A DNA stretch of 8,621 bases from Lachnospiraceae bacterium (GTDB taxonomy: Bacteria > Bacillota > Clostridia > Lachnospirales > Lachnospiraceae). Shown piece by piece: positions 1 through 5,519 of this stretch. Where the stretch lies: the NCBI GenBank assembly GCA_021204285.1, contig JAJPZP010000131.1:1-8621 (forward strand), written 5' to 3'. A program made the translations under genes and the position numbers. Position 1 is the first letter of the stretch. Each line of letters starts with the position of its first letter. The notes under the pieces are model-generated. The model was given only the letters and a program-made list of their open reading frames with translations. It was not told where the DNA came from and made no database searches.

Positions 1-840
1 GGGCGCGAAGATCGGGGCGATCTCGTGCTGTCCCGGAGCAACCTCATTGTGCTGCGTTTTTACCGTAATGCCAAGCTTCCAGAGCTGCTCGTCAACATCC
101 GCCATGAACTCCGCGATATTGGTCTTCAGCGGTCCGAAATACTGATCCTCCATCTCCTGTCCCTTCGGAGCCGGAGCGCCGAACAGCGTACGCCCCGCGT
201 ATACCAGGTCAGGCCTCTGCAAATAGTTCTCTCTGTTTATAATAAAATACTCCTGCTCCGGTCCCACATAGGAGCGAACCTTTTTCGCCTCCGTATTACC
301 GAACATTCTTACAAAACGAACGCCTGCCTTGCTCACTGCGTCGCAGGACTTCAGAAGCGGTGTCTTCGTATCAAGCGAGTCTCCGGTGTAGGAGCAGAAT
401 GCGGTCGGAATGCACAGGATCCCGTCCTTCACATAGGCCGGTGAAGCTACATCCCAGGCCGTGTAACCTCTGGCCGCGCAGGTAGCGCGCAGGCCGCCTG
501 ACGGGAAGGAAGACGCATCCGGCTCGCCCATCATCAGATCTTTTCCGGAAAAGCTGTTCTCGATCTTGCCGCCCTCCGGGATATCCGCGAAGGAGTCATG
601 CTTCTCCGCACCAATACTGACGATGTACGGCTGGAAAATGTGCGTATAATGTGTCGCACCTTTCTCAATCGCCCATTCCTTCATGGCCTTCGCCACGATG
701 TCCGCGAGCTCCAGCGTAACCTCGCCGCCCTCGTCCATCAGCTTCAGCATCTGCTTATAAGTTACTTCCGGAAGACGTTCCTTCATGACTGCTTCATTGA
801 ATACGTCCTGTCCGAATACTTCAGCTACATTTACACTCAT
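1..840 (-). CDS. glnN: Type III glutamine synthetase (GSIII), N-terminal part, runs off the window
   Basis: Makes glutamine from glutamate, ammonia and ATP in the cytoplasm, the main entry of ammonia into metabolism. The 280 codons seen here are open throughout. They carry GSIII hallmarks: AEKHDSF at residues 78-84, ARGYTAWD at 123-130, the metal-binding type motif PEQEYF at 194-199, and HNEVAPGQHE at 264-273. GSIII proteins are usually near 700 residues, so about 40 percent is present; the remainder lies beyond base 1. The start at 840 is chosen because GGAG lies 6 bases upstream (minus-strand GGAGAAAAGT then ATG). An in-frame ATG at 852 has no spaced ribosome site and was rejected. One segment is unusual: residues 67-77 read HIFQPYIVSIG where I recall H-W-F-Q-P and T-G nearby in other GSIIIs. 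The gene is preceded by a terminator and a long folded leader, so it is probably transcribed separately from radA. No clear promoter lies directly before it. Confidence 0.93.
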   Translation of the reverse strand, partial: MSVNVAEVFGQDVFNEAVMKERLPEVTYKQMLKLMDEGGEVTLELADIVAKAMKEWAIEKGATHYTHIFQPYIVSIGAEKHDSFADIPEGGKIENSFSGKDLMMGEPDASSFPSGGLRATCAARGYTAWDVASPAYVKDGILCIPTAFCSYTGDSLDTKTPLLKSCDAVSKAGVRFVRMFGNTEAKKVRSYVGPEQEYFIINRENYLQRPDLVYAGRTLFGAPAPKGQEMEDQYFGPLKTNIAEFMADVDEQLWKLGITVKTQHNEVAPGQHEIAPIFAP

Positions 841-890
841 ACTTTTCTCCATCCTTTCCCTTTTCTGCCGCGAAGCTATATCCGAGCAGC

Positions 891-951
891 AAGCCACAGA
901 CCGCCTCCTTCGGAGGCTATATGCCGCTTACGCGTCATATGTCTGAGGCTT
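891..951 (-). ncRNA. Candidate three-way-junction RNA in the glnN leader
   Basis: This is a covering stem with two hairpins inside. The outer stem pairs 891-901 with 941-951 (AAGCC, one mismatch, CAGAC on the minus strand), giving ten pairs. Inside it are the perfect 6-bp stem 903-908/912-917 with a GAA loop, and a second hairpin pairing 919-923 with 936-940 and 925-927 with 932-934 around loop 928-931. On the minus strand that loop is GUAA, a GNRA tetraloop closed by C-G; on the plus strand it would be UUAC, which is not a stable class. This favours a minus-strand RNA, in sense with glnN, whose start is 50 bases downstream. It matches no riboswitch family I can name. It may instead be a copy of a dispersed palindromic repeat. 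The pairing is seen directly; the function is unknown. Confidence 0.45.
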
Positions 952-970
952 GATGGGCGTTCCGCCCATC
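952..970 (-). repeat. Perfect 8-bp hairpin with 3-base loop
   Basis: Bases 952-959 (gatgggcg) pair exactly with 963-970 (cgcccatc) around the loop ttc (GAA on the minus strand). It directly abuts the three-way junction at 951, so the two could stack end to end. No T-run follows on either strand, so it is not an ordinary intrinsic terminator. Confidence 0.6.
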
Positions 971-971
971 C

Positions 972-1028
972 CGAAATGGAAATACAGCCTTTAGCAGGTA
1001 AACCTGCACAGTCTGTCTTTCCATTTCG
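972..1028 (-). repeat. Long imperfect hairpin in the radA-glnN spacer
   Basis: The outer arms 972-982 (cgaaatggaaa) and 1018-1028 pair perfectly over 11 bp. After a 1x1 mismatch, 984-987 pairs with 1013-1016. At the tip, 994-998 (gcagg) pairs with 1003-1007 around a 4-base loop, with an asymmetric internal loop between. It begins one base after the neighbouring 8-bp hairpin and ends about 20 bases before the T-run of the radA-side terminator. It may be part of a folded glnN leader or a unit of an intergenic repeat; neither is shown by the sequence. Confidence 0.5.
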
Positions 1029-1047
1029 TGCTGCTCTGAACTGCTAC

Positions 1048-1084
1048 AAAAAAAAAGATGCTCCACTTTCGTATGTGGAACATC
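1048..1084 (-). terminator. Intrinsic terminator between radA and glnN
   Basis: On the minus strand a 10-bp stem (1075-1084 with 1057-1066, one G-U pair) with an 8-base loop is followed at once by nine T (1048-1056). It lies about 120 bases after the radA stop and about 207 before the glnN start. It should end the gntR-clpC-radA transcript, or act on a short transcript from the promoter-like pair at 1120-1148. No T-run follows on the plus strand, so it works in one direction only. Confidence 0.88.
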
Positions 1085-1112
1085 CTCGTTCGCTCACAGC
1101 ATACATTGCTGC
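1048..1112 (-). ncRNA. Possible short terminated RNA (about 65 nt) or attenuated glnN leader
   Basis: A start near 1112-1113 is predicted from the promoter-like pair at 1120-1148. Such an RNA would contain a small hairpin (1107-1111 with 1097-1101, 5 bp) and then the terminator stem with its U-run, about 65 nt in all. If polymerase reads through, the RNA becomes the 5' leader of glnN, which would make the terminator an attenuator. A 20-codon reading frame from an ATG near 1106 passes through the terminator, but it has only a weak ribosome site and no glutamine codons, so I do not call a leader peptide. Confidence 0.22.
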
Positions 1113-1119
1113 TTTCTGT

Positions 1120-1148
1120 AGCATACACGATACGCTGCGAAAATGCAA
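1120..1148 (-). promoter_or_regulatory. Promoter-like pair after radA
   Basis: On the minus strand TTGCAT (1143-1148) and TATGCT (1120-1125) are 17 bases apart. The -35 matches consensus at its first three bases and the -10 at four of six. The A/T tracts just upstream (about 1149-1190) resemble an UP element. Transcription would enter the terminator at 1048-1084 and then the glnN leader. It is the only plausible promoter I find between radA and glnN. Confidence 0.4.
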
Positions 1149-1204
1149 GTGTTTTTTGAGCAAAAAAATAGCCAAAAAATTCAAATAATAACCGCGATTT
1201 TTCA

Positions 1205-2560
1205 TCAGAGCGCCCGCATGGCGTCCTTCACGGCAGCTACACCTGTTAACTCGATACCGGAACAATTCCTGATCTGTGCAAGGCAGCTTTCCGGGAGAAT
1301 CACCCGCGTAAAACCCAGCTTTTTCGCTTCCTGTACACGCTGCTGCGCCATGCTGACCGCACGGACTTCGCCGCTTAAGCCCACCTCGCCGAAAACGATT
1401 GTCCGATCCGGAACCGGTATGTCGCGATAACTCGAGATAACCGCGAGCACCAGGCCCAGATCCATCGCTGGCTCACTTAAACGCACGCCTCCGGCGATAT
1501 TTACGTAAGCGTCGTAGCCCGAAAGCGGCAGACCGAGCCGCTTCTCCAGTACCGCCATCAGAAGATTCAGGCGGTTATAATCCATCCCTGCTGCCGTGCG
1601 CCACGGGAGGCCAAAATTCGTTTTACACACGAGCGCCTGCACCTCAAGCAGCATTGGCCGTGTGCCTTCCATCACACAGACGACAACGGAACCGGAAGCG
1701 CCCTCCGGCTTACCGCTCAGCATGTACTCAGAGGGATTCGCCACTTCCTCAAGTCCCCGGTCCGTCATCTCGAAGACACCAATTTCATTGGTAGAACCAA
1801 AACGGTTTTTGACAGCGCGCAGAATACGGTAGGAGGCATGCCGATCGCCCTCAAAATAGAGCACTGTATCCACCATATGCTCCAGCACACGCGGTCCCGC
1901 CACCGTCCCGTCCTTTGTCACATGACCGACAATAAAGACTGCAATATTCTGCTGCTTCGCAAGCCGCAGCAGCACCCCGGTTGCCTCACGGATCTGGGAA
2001 ACACTGCCCGGCGCGGAGCTGATCGACTCCTGATACATCGTCTGAATCGAATCAACGACGACCACCTGCGGCTTCATCTTCAGTACCGTCGTCTCAATAT
2101 CTGCCAGATTTGTCTCACACAGCAGCTTCAGGGAGGAGGAAAACTCCCCGATCCGCGCCGCACGCAGCCGGATCTGCTGCAGGGACTCCTCACCGGAAAT
2201 GTATAAAATCTGGTCGATCCGCTCCGAAAGCGCCCGGCACACCTGCAAAAGCAGCGTTGATTTTCCGATACCCGGATCGCCGCCAACCAGTACCAGCGAA
2301 CCCGGAACGATCCCACCGCCCAGCACCTGATCGAGCTCCGCCATACCGGTCGGCAGCCGCTCCGCATGATCCGAATGGATCTCGCTGAGTGCTACCGGCG
2401 CACGCTGCTCCCCCGCACGTGCAGATTTTCCTTTTATGGACGGCGCTTTCGGCTCCTCCGCAAAGGTGTTCCACTCACGGCAGGCGGGGCACTGCCCCAT
2501 CCACTTCGCCGACTCATAGCCACAGTTCTGGCAGAAAAAAAGTGTTGCGTTTTTCTTCAT
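1205..2560 (-). CDS. radA: DNA repair protein RadA (Sms)
   Basis: This cytoplasmic RecA-like ATPase and DNA helicase helps process recombination intermediates and branch migration in repair and transformation. The 451 residues match the usual family length. Domains in order: an N-terminal zinc finger with C10, C13, C24 and C27; a RecA-type ATPase with Walker A GDPGIGKS at 94-101 and Walker B VVVVDS ending near 171; the RadA signature KNRFG at 251-255; and a C-terminal Lon-protease-like domain from about 270 to the end. The ATG overlaps the clpC stop as ATGA (2557-2560). It is preceded by a strong GGAGGAGG at 2565-2572 inside the end of clpC, so translation is probably coupled. The gene ends with tandem TGA codons (1205-1207 and 1202-1204). 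In Bacillus radA also follows clpC, often with disA after it; here disA is absent and a terminator follows. Confidence 0.97.
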   Translation of the reverse strand: MKKNATLFFCQNCGYESAKWMGQCPACREWNTFAEEPKAPSIKGKSARAGEQRAPVALSEIHSDHAERLPTGMAELDQVLGGGIVPGSLVLVGGDPGIGKSTLLLQVCRALSERIDQILYISGEESLQQIRLRAARIGEFSSSLKLLCETNLADIETTVLKMKPQVVVVDSIQTMYQESISSAPGSVSQIREATGVLLRLAKQQNIAVFIVGHVTKDGTVAGPRVLEHMVDTVLYFEGDRHASYRILRAVKNRFGSTNEIGVFEMTDRGLEEVANPSEYMLSGKPEGASGSVVVCVMEGTRPMLLEVQALVCKTNFGLPWRTAAGMDYNRLNLLMAVLEKRLGLPLSGYDAYVNIAGGVRLSEPAMDLGLVLAVISSYRDIPVPDRTIVFGEVGLSGEVRAVSMAQQRVQEAKKLGFTRVILPESCLAQIRNCSGIELTGVAAVKDAMRAL

Positions 2561-4980
2561 GATGCCTCCTCCGGCCTCACAGCAAAGCGGAGCTGCCCAT
2601 TCACCACCTTCACATCCACATGGTCGCCCTCTGCGATATTACCGGCAAGCAGTTCATCCGCCAGCGGATCCTCGATCCGGCTCTGAATCGCACGCTTCAA
2701 CGGGCGCGCACCGTATTTCACATCGTAAGCGGTCTCTGAGAGCCACTTTGTCACCGAAGCTTTGAACGATACCTCGATCCGCAGCTGCTCCCGGCAGCGC
2801 TCCGCCAGCTCGGCAAGCAGCATCCCGGCAATCTTCATGATCTCTTCCTTCTGCAGCGTGTGGAAAACCAGGATCTCGTCGATACGGTTGAGAAACTCCG
2901 GCTTAAAGATCTGCCGGACCTCATTCATAACCGCATTTTTCATAAATTCGTAGTCCTGCTTTGCGTCCTCCTGCGAGGCAAAGCCGAGCTTCTTCGGGGA
3001 GATGATCGAACTCGCACCCGCGTTGGAAGTCATAATAATGACCGTATTTTTGAAATCAACCTTTCGCCCCTGCGAATCCGTGATATGACCGTCGTCCAGC
3101 ACCTGCAGCAGGATGTTGAAAACATCCGGATGGGCCTTTTCAATCTCATCAAACAGGATGACCGCATAGGGATTGCGCCGCACCTTCTCACTGAGCTGTC
3201 CGCCTTCTTCGTGCCCGACATAGCCTGGCGGAGAACCGATAATCTTCGCCACACTGTGCTTCTCCATATATTCGGACATATCCACGCGGATCATCGCGTC
3301 CTCACGGCCGAACAGCACCTCAGAGAGCGCTTTGGAGAGTTCCGTTTTTCCCACACCGGTTGGACCCAGAAAGAGGAAGGAGCCAATCGGGCGCCCCGGA
3401 TCCTTCAGGCCCACACGCCCTCGTTTCACCGCCTTCGCGACCGCACTGACCGCCTCATCCTGCCCGATCACGCGCCGATGCAGTTCCTTCTCCAGACGGC
3501 GCAACCGCTGAGATTCCTTCTCCGCCAGACGCTGCACCGGTATTTTCGTCCAGCCGGAAACCGTATCCGCGATCTGCGCTTCTGTCAGCACATTGTCCTT
3601 CCGGCCTCTGCGCCCTGCCGGATACGCACGTCGCTGTTCCAGCTTTTCTATCTGCTCGCGGCACAGATGCGCCTGCGTAAGATCACCTCTCATCAGCGCC
3701 TGTTCAAGCTCTTCCCGTGCTTTTGCAAGACTCTGCGCTGAATTTTCACCATCCTGGTTTCTCAGGTACTGTCCCAGCCGCAGCCCGGCTGCAGCCTCGT
3801 CCATCAGATCAATCGCCTTATCCGGCAGAAAACGATCATTTACATAACGCGCGGACAATCTTGCCGCAGCTTCGAGCGCCCCATCCGTGATCTGCACCCG
3901 ATGATGTCTCTCATAATAAGGCCGCAGCCCTTTCAGAATCTCAATCTTCTGCTCAACCGACGCCTCCTGGACCGTAATCGGCTGGAAACGCCGCTCCAAC
4001 GCCGCATCCTTCTCGATATGCTTACGGTACTCCTCGAGCGTCGTCGCCCCGATAATCTGGATTTCACCACGCGCCATTGCCGGTTTTAAAATATTCGAGG
4101 CGTCCATCGCGCCCTCTGCACCGCCCGCGCCGATAATCATGTGCAGCTCATCAATAAACAACAATATCTGCCCATTTTGCCGGACTTCCTCGATTACATT
4201 TTTAATACGCTCCTCAAACTCACCCCGATACTTGGAACCGGCCACCATCGCGGTCAGATCAAGAATACACAGGCGCTTTCCTCTAAGAGTATCCGGCACC
4301 TTTCCCTGTGCAATACGGGCAGCCAGTCCCTCAACAATCGCGGTCTTACCCACGCCCGGCTCGCCGATCAGACAGGGATTATTCTTCGTCCGGCGGCTCA
4401 GCACCTTTACCAGGCGCTGAATCTCCTCCTCACGCCCGATAACCGGATCCAGTTTCCCCTCCTCGGCAAGACCGGTCAGATCCCGGCTATACTGTTCGAG
4501 TGTCTGCGTACCCGATACATGGGAATCGTCGCGGTACTCCGCCTCCTTCTCTCCCATCGATTCGACCAGCGACATATAAAGATCACGCAGACGGATATTC
4601 ATCGTGTTCAACAGCCGTGAGGCAACGCACTCACCGTCCTTCAGGATTGCAATCAGGATGTGCTCCGTTCCCGTCAGCTCCTCGTGAAAACGCTTTGCCT
4701 CTGCAGAAGCGTCATCCAGAATCTTCCGCGCTCTCGGCGTGAAATCACGTCCTTCTTTTGTCAGAACCGTGCCTTCCGCCGCGATCAGTTCACTGATCAT
4801 CCCCGCGAGGCCTTCCTCTGTCACGCCGGCTCCAGCCAGCACCTGTCCTGCGGCGGACTCCTGCACACGCAGAAGGCCGATCAGAATATGCTCCGTTCCC
4901 GTATATGGATGCTTCATCTGTGCGGATATTTTTTTTGCCTCGGCAAGCGCCGCCTCAGCTTTGTCCGTATAAATGCGCAT
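2557..4980 (-). CDS. clpC: ATP-dependent Clp protease ATP-binding subunit ClpC
   Basis: This Hsp100 unfoldase forms a hexamer that feeds proteins to ClpP in the cytoplasm, for quality control and regulated proteolysis. From the start at 4980 it has 807 residues, close to the 810 of B. subtilis ClpC. Two N-terminal Clp repeats each carry TGTEHILI (about 27-34 and 103-110). AAA domain 1 has Walker A GEPGVGKT at 206-213, pore loop KYRG at 250-253, Walker B LLFIDE at 273-278 and ERRF at 329-332. A short M-domain with a UVR-like coiled coil spans about 410-455. AAA domain 2 has Walker A GPTGVGKT at 539-546, GYVG at 586-589 and Walker B VILFDE at 607-612. The ClpP-binding tripeptide LGF is at 665-667. 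GGGAG 6 bases before 4980 decides the start; an in-frame ATG at 5016 lacks a ribosome site. It is cotranscribed with gntR (51-base gap) and radA (4-base overlap). ctsR, mcsA and mcsB, the usual neighbours, are missing. Confidence 0.97.
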   Translation of the reverse strand: MRIYTDKAEAALAEAKKISAQMKHPYTGTEHILIGLLRVQESAAGQVLAGAGVTEEGLAGMISELIAAEGTVLTKEGRDFTPRARKILDDASAEAKRFHEELTGTEHILIAILKDGECVASRLLNTMNIRLRDLYMSLVESMGEKEAEYRDDSHVSGTQTLEQYSRDLTGLAEEGKLDPVIGREEEIQRLVKVLSRRTKNNPCLIGEPGVGKTAIVEGLAARIAQGKVPDTLRGKRLCILDLTAMVAGSKYRGEFEERIKNVIEEVRQNGQILLFIDELHMIIGAGGAEGAMDASNILKPAMARGEIQIIGATTLEEYRKHIEKDAALERRFQPITVQEASVEQKIEILKGLRPYYERHHRVQITDGALEAAARLSARYVNDRFLPDKAIDLMDEAAAGLRLGQYLRNQDGENSAQSLAKAREELEQALMRGDLTQAHLCREQIEKLEQRRAYPAGRRGRKDNVLTEAQIADTVSGWTKIPVQRLAEKESQRLRRLEKELHRRVIGQDEAVSAVAKAVKRGRVGLKDPGRPIGSFLFLGPTGVGKTELSKALSEVLFGREDAMIRVDMSEYMEKHSVAKIIGSPPGYVGHEEGGQLSEKVRRNPYAVILFDEIEKAHPDVFNILLQVLDDGHITDSQGRKVDFKNTVIIMTSNAGASSIISPKKLGFASQEDAKQDYEFMKNAVMNEVRQIFKPEFLNRIDEILVFHTLQKEEIMKIAGMLLAELAERCREQLRIEVSFKASVTKWLSETAYDVKYGARPLKRAIQSRIEDPLADELLAGNIAEGDHVDVKVVNGQLRFAVRPEEAS

Positions 4981-4986
4981 AAAGTT

Positions 4987-4991
4987 CTCCC
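4987..4991 (-). promoter_or_regulatory. clpC ribosome binding site that decides its start
   Basis: GGGAG on the minus strand ends 6 bases before the ATG at 4980. The upstream in-frame ATG at 5016 has no purine-rich site at the right distance and would place 12 extra, basic and tryptophan-rich residues before the conserved ClpC N-terminus. Confidence 0.8.
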
Positions 4992-5013
4992 TTCTCTTCC
5001 ACCATCTCTTCAG

Positions 5014-5031
5014 CATGCAGCGCTCTGCATG
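5014..5031 (-). repeat. Intercistronic hairpin between gntR and clpC
   Basis: Bases 5014-5020 (catgcag) pair perfectly with 5025-5031 (ctgcatg) around the loop cgct. The hairpin sits between the gntR stop (5032) and the clpC ribosome site, with no T-run. It could protect or process the operon mRNA, or tune clpC translation. It also covers the alternative ATG at 5016, further weakening that start. Confidence 0.5.
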
Positions 5032-5400
5032 TTATGTATACTCCTCATATATTTCATCAATCAGCTGATGCACGTCCTCGCGGCTGATGTTCCGGCAACT
5101 GCCCTTCGCCAGGGTCACCAGAAGTTCCCGCTTCATCTCCTCCAGCGCGCGTATCCGGTCCGTATCCACTGCGACAACCGCTCCGGTCCGGCGATCAAGC
5201 CGGATATAACCTTCCTGACGCAGAATGGTATAAGCCTTATTCACTGTATGCATGTTGATGCCGATCTCTCCGGCCAGCTGGCGGACACTTGGCAGCGCGT
5301 CTCCTTCCCGGAGTCTTGAAGTCGCAATACCCATGATAATCTGATTGCACAGCTGCACATAAAAAGCCTCGTCGCTGTTAAAGTCTATTTCCAGATACAT
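5032..5400 (-). CDS. GntR-family transcriptional regulator, YtrA-type, first gene of the clpC operon
   Basis: This small cytoplasmic DNA-binding protein of 122 residues is probably a repressor. A winged helix-turn-helix spans about residues 10-77: LREGDALPSVRQLA is the usual GntR start, followed by a recognition helix around INMHTVNKAYTILRQEGYI and the wing. Only about 40 residues follow, predicted helical, which is the size of the YtrA subfamily. This tail is too short for the FadR, HutC or MocR effector domains. YtrA-type regulators usually sit with ABC transporter genes. Here the partner genes are clpC and radA, in the place where Bacillus has ctsR. The promoter upstream has a perfect inverted repeat over its -10, the expected site for autoregulation. 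The start at 5400 follows a GGGTG and AAGGA-like region. Its effector is not evident. Confidence 0.9.
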   Translation of the reverse strand: MYLEIDFNSDEAFYVQLCNQIIMGIATSRLREGDALPSVRQLAGEIGINMHTVNKAYTILRQEGYIRLDRRTGAVVAVDTDRIRALEEMKRELLVTLAKGSCRNISREDVHQLIDEIYEEYT

Positions 5401-5421
5401 ACTGTCACCCGTCCTTATCTG

Positions 5422-5444
5422 TTGTTATATTTGCAGTATAACAA
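5422..5444 (-). promoter_or_regulatory. Inverted-repeat operator, probable site of the GntR regulator
   Basis: TTGTTATA at 5422-5429 is exactly repeated in inverse as TATAACAA at 5437-5444, with 7 bases between. The right arm contains most of the -10 box (5435-5440) and the left arm lies about at the transcription start. A dimer bound here would block the polymerase. The site is directly upstream of the gntR gene it is assigned to. The assignment is by position and symmetry, not by a known consensus. Confidence 0.7.
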
Positions 5445-5463
5445 TATATTTCCGGCCGGTCAA
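5435..5463 (-). promoter_or_regulatory. Sigma-A promoter of gntR-clpC-radA
   Basis: On the minus strand TTGACC (5458-5463) and TATACT (5435-5440) are separated by exactly 17 bases, and TG one base before the -10 gives an extended -10. This is five of six matches in each box. Transcription should start near 5428, leaving a leader of about 28 bases before the gntR ATG. Confidence 0.88.
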
Positions 5464-5485
5464 CAGAAATTCATGTTTTGCCGAG

Positions 5486-5519
5486 AAAAAGGGACCGCGC
5501 CCCGGCAGTCCCTTTTTTT
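5486..5519 (-). terminator. Intrinsic terminator after the cohesin-like gene
   Basis: Arms 5486-5495 (aaaaagggac) and 5508-5517 pair perfectly over 10 bp around a 12-base GC-rich loop. Five T follow the GC part on the minus strand and seven on the plus strand, so it can act in both directions. It begins at the stop codon of the 5519-6877 gene and insulates that gene from the gntR promoter, whose -35 lies about 23 bases further on. Confidence 0.87.

Noticed and set aside
1048..1111. ANTAR-type tandem hairpins before glnN
   Set aside because: ANTAR targets have two 6-base loops with A first and G fourth. Here the loops have 5 and 8 bases and do not fit.
1151..1168. A/T inverted repeat (ttttttg and caaaaaa) as a terminator nearer to radA
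   Set aside because: The stem is almost only A-T with a very short loop; the GC-containing hairpin at 1048-1084 is a far better terminator.
598..1188. Plus-strand frame of 196 codons over the glnN start and the spacer
   Set aside because: It is antisense to the conserved glnN N-terminus and then reads through the palindromes; the composition is that of a shadow frame.
1044..1265. Small minus-strand frame of 73 codons running from the end of radA into the terminator
   Set aside because: It starts inside radA, has no ribosome site, and its last codons are the terminator stem and T-run.
2860..3741. Long plus-strand reading frame of 293 codons opposite clpC
   Set aside because: It lies wholly inside the conserved clpC on the other strand, its translation has no recognisable motif, and it is explained by the codon bias of the real gene.
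4981..5016. Longer clpC start at 5016
   Set aside because: It has no ribosome site, falls in a hairpin, and adds residues before the conserved ClpC N-terminus; the 4980 start gives the family length.
4660..5319. Plus-strand reading frame of 219 codons across the clpC start and gntR
   Set aside because: It is antisense to two well supported genes and their gap, with no family features and no ribosome site I can see.
5457..5464. CtsR-like heptad (GGTCAA) at the -35 of the gntR promoter
   Set aside because: CtsR needs two heptads in tandem with a 3-base gap; only one imperfect half is present and it is simply the -35 box.
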